Positions 60,260-64,000 of a stretch of 64,000 nucleotides of DNA are shown one piece after another. The position numbers and the translations under genes were made by a program. The notes below the pieces were generated by a model. That model was not told where the DNA came from. It did not search any database and saw nothing but the letters and a program-made list of their open reading frames with translations. Source of the stretch: Brevundimonas vitisensis (GTDB taxonomy: Bacteria; Pseudomonadota; Alphaproteobacteria; Caulobacterales; Caulobacteraceae); contig NZ_CP067977.1 in the NCBI RefSeq assembly GCF_016656965.1, positions 1,512,501 through 1,576,500 of the forward strand, in the 5' to 3' direction. How positions within the stretch are numbered: position 1 is the first letter of the stretch; every line of letters starts with the position of its first letter.

Positions 60260-62335
60260 TCAGGGAGTGGGGGCCGTCCAGCGTGCGGTCCAGTCCAGAA
60301 TCTCCTGCTGCCAGTCGACCCAATTCTGCGGCTTCAGGATCCAGTGGTTCTCATCCGGCACATGGACGAAGCGACTGGGGATGCCCATCCGCTGCAAGGC
60401 CGAAAAGGTGGCCAGTCCTTGCTCCATCGGCACGCGGAAATCGCGCGAGCCATGCAGCACCAGCATCGGCTTGGACCAGTCCGACACATGGTCGCCGGGG
60501 CTGAACTGGCGGTACAGCGTCATCCGCTCCCAGCTGGGGCCGCCGAACTCCCAGATGAAGTTGCCGATATCCATGGCGTTCATCAGCTGGGGCACATCGA
60601 ACACCCCGGCGTGGTTCACCAGACAATCGAAGGGCGCGTTCCACTGGCTGGCGATCATATTGACCATATAGCCGCCGTAGGAGGCCCCCAGGGCACAGGC
60701 GCTGTCCCCGTCCATCCAGTCGTTGGCGGCCAGGGCGGCGGTCCAGCCCTTCTGCAGATCTTCCAGCGGACGGTCGCCCCAGTGATCGTTGATCGAGTCG
60801 GTAAAGGCCTGGCCGTATCCCGGCGACCCGTGGAAATTGACCATGACCACGCCATAGCCCGCCGCGGCATACACCTGCGGGTTCCAGCGATAGGACCAGC
60901 TGTTGGTCCAGGGCGACTTGGGGCCGCCATGGATCAGATAGACCACCGGATAGCGCTCTCCCGCCACCTGACCTGCTGGGGGAAAGACCCAGCCGCGCAC
61001 CGGCTCGTCGTTCCAGCCCGAGAAGGTGAAGGGCTGGGCCGCGGGCATGTCCAGCGCAGCCAGAACCGCAGCATTGTGCTGGGTGACCTGACGCGCAGCC
61101 GATCCTCCCTGACGCACCCAGACCTGTCCCGGCGTGTCGAAGGCGTCGCGGACATAGGCGATGCGTCCGGCCCGCGCCTCGACGCCATTGACGGCACCGT
61201 CCTCGACCAGCGGCCGAATGGCTCCTGTGCGGGCATCAACCTCGAACAGCTTCAACTGACCGTCGTCCGCGGCGGTCACCAGCAGGGCCTGCCCGTCCGA
61301 GCGCCAGGTCAGGCTGGCCGCCCCTCGATCCCAGTCGGTCAGCTTGCGCGGGTTCGATCCATCGGCCGCCGCGACCATCACCGCCGCCTGGTCCCCGCCG
61401 ACGTTCTCGCGCGGGGCCGCCAGCCAGGCCAGGCGGCGACCGTCCGGGGACCAGGCCGGCGATCCGTCCGGGCCGGTGTTGTTCGCCGTCAGATTGACCG
61501 GGGTTCCGCCGGCCACCGGCACGCGGAAAAGATCGCTGTTGTTGGTAAAGGCCTCGCCGGCCCCTTGCGTCTGGGTCGAATAGATCAGGACCTGGCCGTC
61601 CGGGCTGAGGGCATAGTCGCTCTCGTCGCCCTGGGGCTGGGATGGGACATCTGCATCCACACCCGCCATCAGGTCGCGCGGCGCGCCCTGGGCCAGCCCT
61701 GAACCGTTCAGCGGAAGGTAGAACAGATGATTGCGCCGCCCGTCGTTCCAGCGATCGAACTGGCGCAGAGGCAGCCGATCATAACCCTGAACCGTCGAAG
61801 GGGATTTGGCATCCGCGTCCAGCCGGTCGCGCGTGCACTTCAGATCGGCGCAGTCGACGAAGACCGGCAGAGCCAGGATCAGCGCCTGTCCATCCTGGGC
61901 GACGCGGAACCCCGAGACATCGACCGGCAGGGTGGTCACCTGGACGGCGGCCATCCCCTCGCGATCGGTCCGCCAGACCTGGCTTGAGCCGCCGCGCGAC
62001 GACAGGAAGTAAATCGACTGTCCGTCGGCCGCCCAGCGCCCGGTCCCGGCCCCGCCATCCGAGATGGCCAGACGACGTGGTGCCTGCCCCTCCGTCGCCA
62101 GCCACAGGGACGACACCCCGCGGTTGGCCTCCCATTCGGTGGTGCGAACCGAATACAGCACGGATCGGCCATCGGGCGACAGACGCGGATCGGACACCCG
62201 CTCCATCATGGCCAGGGTGCGCAGGCCCAGCCGCGCCGGGTCCTCGGCGGTCGCTGCGGGGGCCTGGGCAAGCGACGGCCCTGCCAGCAGCAGCGCCAGG
62301 ACACACGCCATCATGCCCGCTCTGAGATGCCCCAT
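60260..62335 (-). CDS. S9 family prolyl oligopeptidase-type peptidase, copy B
   Basis: A 691-residue exported paralogue of the peptidase at 58072. Signal peptide ends 'GPSLAQAPAA'. Propeller repeats include 'VSDPRLSPDGRSVLYSVR'. Ser lies in 'GASYGGYMVNMI', Asp in 'LHGSRDFRVPM' and His in 'DENHWILKPQ'. The Asp motif reads GSRDFR where copy A has GDRDFR; the Asp itself is kept. ATG 62335 is chosen over a TTG at 62356. It precedes copy A on the same strand by 76 bases. Confidence 0.93.
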   Translation of the reverse strand: MGHLRAGMMACVLALLLAGPSLAQAPAATAEDPARLGLRTLAMMERVSDPRLSPDGRSVLYSVRTTEWEANRGVSSLWLATEGQAPRRLAISDGGAGTGRWAADGQSIYFLSSRGGSSQVWRTDREGMAAVQVTTLPVDVSGFRVAQDGQALILALPVFVDCADLKCTRDRLDADAKSPSTVQGYDRLPLRQFDRWNDGRRNHLFYLPLNGSGLAQGAPRDLMAGVDADVPSQPQGDESDYALSPDGQVLIYSTQTQGAGEAFTNNSDLFRVPVAGGTPVNLTANNTGPDGSPAWSPDGRRLAWLAAPRENVGGDQAAVMVAAADGSNPRKLTDWDRGAASLTWRSDGQALLVTAADDGQLKLFEVDARTGAIRPLVEDGAVNGVEARAGRIAYVRDAFDTPGQVWVRQGGSAARQVTQHNAAVLAALDMPAAQPFTFSGWNDEPVRGWVFPPAGQVAGERYPVVYLIHGGPKSPWTNSWSYRWNPQVYAAAGYGVVMVNFHGSPGYGQAFTDSINDHWGDRPLEDLQKGWTAALAANDWMDGDSACALGASYGGYMVNMIASQWNAPFDCLVNHAGVFDVPQLMNAMDIGNFIWEFGGPSWERMTLYRQFSPGDHVSDWSKPMLVLHGSRDFRVPMEQGLATFSALQRMGIPSRFVHVPDENHWILKPQNWVDWQQEILDWTARWTAPTP

Positions 62336-62447
62336 GGTCTGCCCCCGCCTGCTCAATCAGGCCTGAGACCTAACACGGCGACCGCGCGTCCTGCGAGGCC
62401 GGCATCGCGCTTGCCTCGCCCGGCGCGAGCGGCGACAACCAGAGCGC

Positions 62448-63317
62448 ATGAATTCCTCTGTCCCCGCCCCGCCCCCTTCGTCCCGGCGTCAGGCCCATAT
62501 CTGTGACGTCCTGATTGCCGAGAGAGCACCGCGCCTGACGGGCTCAATCGCCTGGCCGGTCGTGCGTCCCCTGCTTTACGGTCTGCTGGGCTATCGCCAG
62601 GCGCGGGCCATGGCCGATGCGGTCAAGCCTTTGTCCGGCGCCGAGGCACTCGACTATATGTCCGGACTGCTCGACCTGAAGGTGTCGGTGATGAACCTGG
62701 ACCGCCTGCCGGCCACTGGTCGCTGCATCGTCGTCGCCAATCACCCGACCGGCATCGCCGACGGAATCGCTGTCTATGACGCCGTGCGCAAACGCCGGTC
62801 CGATGCGATCTTTTTTGCCAATGCCGATGCCCTGCGCGTTTCGCCGCGTCTGGGCGAGGCGGTCATTCCTGTGGAATGGGTGGTCGACAAGCGCACACGC
62901 GACAAGACCCGCGCCACTCTGCAGGCCGCCAAGGAGGCGTTCGAGGCCGAGCGCTGTGTCGTCCTGTTTCCCGCCGGACGGCTGGCGCGCACCGGGCCGG
63001 GCGGTCAGCTGACCGACCCCGAATGGGCCCCCACCGCCGCCTCCATGGCCCGCAAATATGCCGCCCCCGTCGTGCCGATCCACGTCACCGGACCGTACTC
63101 GCGGCTGTTCCACCTGTTCGACCGGTTTTCGCAGGAGCTGCGGGACATCACCCTGTTCCACGAGTTGTTGAACAAGAAGCGCAAACCCTTCCGTCTCAGC
63201 GTCGGCAAGCCGATCCCGCCCCATCGCATCGACATTGATTCGGCGCGTGCCACCTATGCGCTGAAGGCCTTTACCGAGCGGGTTCTGCCCAGTCAGCCGG
63301 ACGCGGATTTCGCATGA
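62448..63317 (+). CDS. PlsC-like lysophospholipid acyltransferase domain protein
   Basis: A 289-residue protein. The acyltransferase block is 'VVANHPTGIADGIA', where the usual NHxxxxD appears as N-H-P-T-G-I-A-D, and 'VVLFPAGRLARTGP' is the glycerolipid-binding motif. No strong membrane helix is apparent beyond an N-terminal stretch, so it may be peripheral. The exact acyl acceptor is unknown. It overlaps tsaE by four bases. Confidence 0.85.
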   Translation: MNSSVPAPPPSSRRQAHICDVLIAERAPRLTGSIAWPVVRPLLYGLLGYRQARAMADAVKPLSGAEALDYMSGLLDLKVSVMNLDRLPATGRCIVVANHPTGIADGIAVYDAVRKRRSDAIFFANADALRVSPRLGEAVIPVEWVVDKRTRDKTRATLQAAKEAFEAERCVVLFPAGRLARTGPGGQLTDPEWAPTAASMARKYAAPVVPIHVTGPYSRLFHLFDRFSQELRDITLFHELLNKKRKPFRLSVGKPIPPHRIDIDSARATYALKAFTERVLPSQPDADFA

Positions 63318-63772
63318 AGATCGTATTGGCCGATGCCGAGGCCACGACCCGCCTGGGCGCAGCCATCGCCCCCCTGCTGGCCCCTGGCGAGGCCGTGCTG
63401 CTTTACGGGCCGCTGGGCATGGGCAAGTCGACCCTGGCGCGCGGCCTGATCCGAGCCCTGACCCGGCCGGACGAGGACGTCCCCTCGCCCACCTTTACCC
63501 TGGTTCAGTTCTATGAGGCCGATCCGCCGCTGGCCCATTTCGACCTCTATCGGCTGACACGACCGGACGAGGCCTATGAGATCGGTCTGGACGAAGCGCT
63601 GGAGGATGGGTGCGCCCTGATCGAATGGCCCGAACGCCTGGGGCCGGATGGTGCCGCAGCCCTGACGCCGCACCGGCTGGAGATCACGCTGTCACCGGAC
63701 GGCGAAGGCCGCTATGCGACCGTTTCAGGCGTAGGCCTGTGGGAGACGAAGATCACGCATGTCCGACCTTGA
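63314..63772 (+). CDS. tsaE: TsaE, tRNA threonylcarbamoyladenosine ATPase
   Basis: A 152-residue P-loop protein with Walker A 'GPLGMGKSTLARGL' (residues 32-40 region), 'SPTFTLVQFYE' and 'LAHFDLYRL', then 'EWPERLG', all typical of TsaE. It works with TsaB and TsaD to modify A37 in tRNAs. It starts within the acyltransferase stop (ATGA) and its end overlaps the next gene by 14 bases. Confidence 0.95.
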   Translation: MKIVLADAEATTRLGAAIAPLLAPGEAVLLYGPLGMGKSTLARGLIRALTRPDEDVPSPTFTLVQFYEADPPLAHFDLYRLTRPDEAYEIGLDEALEDGCALIEWPERLGPDGAAALTPHRLEITLSPDGEGRYATVSGVGLWETKITHVRP

Positions 63773-64000
63773 TCGCGAAACCCTCCGCCTCGATTTCCTG
63801 AAGGCCGCCGGCCTCTCGGACGCCTTGCGCGCGCCCCTGCCGGGCGATGCCTCGACCCGCCGTTATGAGCGGCTGACGACGCCCGCGGGATCGACCCTGA
63901 TGCTGATGGATCAGGCCCCCTCTGCCGAGAGCCAGCCGTGCGATCCGTCCTGGAGCCCCGAGCAGCGCCACGCCAAGGGCTGGAACGCGGTGGCCCGCCT
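63759..64000 (+). CDS. Phosphotransferase, AmgK-like (3'-truncated by window edge)
   Basis: About 80 N-terminal residues are visible, starting 'MSDLDRETLRLDFLKAAGL' and including 'LPGDASTRRYERL', typical of the AmgK family of aminoglycoside-phosphotransferase-fold sugar kinases. AmgK phosphorylates N-acetylmuramate in peptidoglycan recycling, and its gene often follows tsaE. The frame overlaps tsaE by 14 bases and runs out of the window. Assignment rests on the N-terminus only. Confidence 0.75.
   Translation, partial: MSDLDRETLRLDFLKAAGLSDALRAPLPGDASTRRYERLTTPAGSTLMLMDQAPSAESQPCDPSWSPEQRHAKGWNAVAR

Overview
The window is GC-rich alphaproteobacterial chromosome, most likely Brevundimonas or a close relative in Caulobacterales. 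This rests on four things: a Caulobacter-type cpa/tad pilus locus, the alphaproteobacterial F1 gene order atpH-A-G-D-C, dnaK-dnaJ followed by dapB, and many TonB/outer-membrane-era secreted proteins typical of that order. No rRNA, phage, insertion sequence, integrase or CRISPR array is visible. All protein identities come from reading motifs; no search was run.

Layout. 1-2465: the end of a DUF2855 protein, then a PAS/histidine kinase/receiver gene cut by an in-frame amber codon. 2466-2909: a gap holding a 3' half of an Arg-tRNA-like sequence and its terminator. 2910-11630: a complete potassium uptake (Kdp) operon on the minus strand. In transcription order it runs: a 27-residue membrane peptide, kdpF, kdpA, kdpB, an outer-membrane porin-like gene, kdpC, kdpD, kdpE. 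An intact tRNA-Arg(ACG) lies just beyond it (12052-12128), so the Kdp block sits between a whole tRNA and a tRNA fragment in the same orientation. 12297-15584: gamma-glutamyltransferase, a possible LpxR-like envelope protein and a small membrane protein. 15652-24489: Tad/Cpa pilus machinery (cpaA-F, tadB, tadC). 24501-29814: a mixed region with an SRPBCC protein, an MFS exporter, lipoproteins, AlkB, a dienelactone hydrolase and TerC.

30074-35497: the F1 sector of ATP synthase, with an unexpected exported-protein gene wedged between atpD and atpC and an epsilon subunit that has only its N-terminal domain. 35569-43351: rppH, fmt, truA, entericidin, a ThDP enzyme, a TSUP permease, a YdeI-like protein and a SulP transporter. 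43440-47059: trmD, rplS, secreted proteins, a DUF2383 protein and tryptophan dioxygenase. 47386-51401: dnaK, dnaJ, dapB. 51526-53947: a second pilus locus with two Flp pilin genes encoding identical proteins, a stand-alone CpaC-like N-domain protein and two TadE-like pseudopilins. 54089-62335: AMP nucleosidase, secreted proteins, an esterase and two tandem S9 peptidases. 62448-64000: a PlsC-like acyltransferase, tsaE and the start of an AmgK-like kinase.

The two pilus loci probably form one machine: the pilins and pseudopilins at 51.5-54 kb would be processed by CpaA and assembled by the proteins at 16-24 kb. Short hairpin-forming sequences occur as tandem pairs just past the stop codons of ggt, the AMP nucleosidase gene and one S9 peptidase gene. 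The most unusual points are the amber-split kinase, the porin and micro-ORF inside the Kdp operon, the extra gene inside the ATP synthase operon, and the twin identical pilins.
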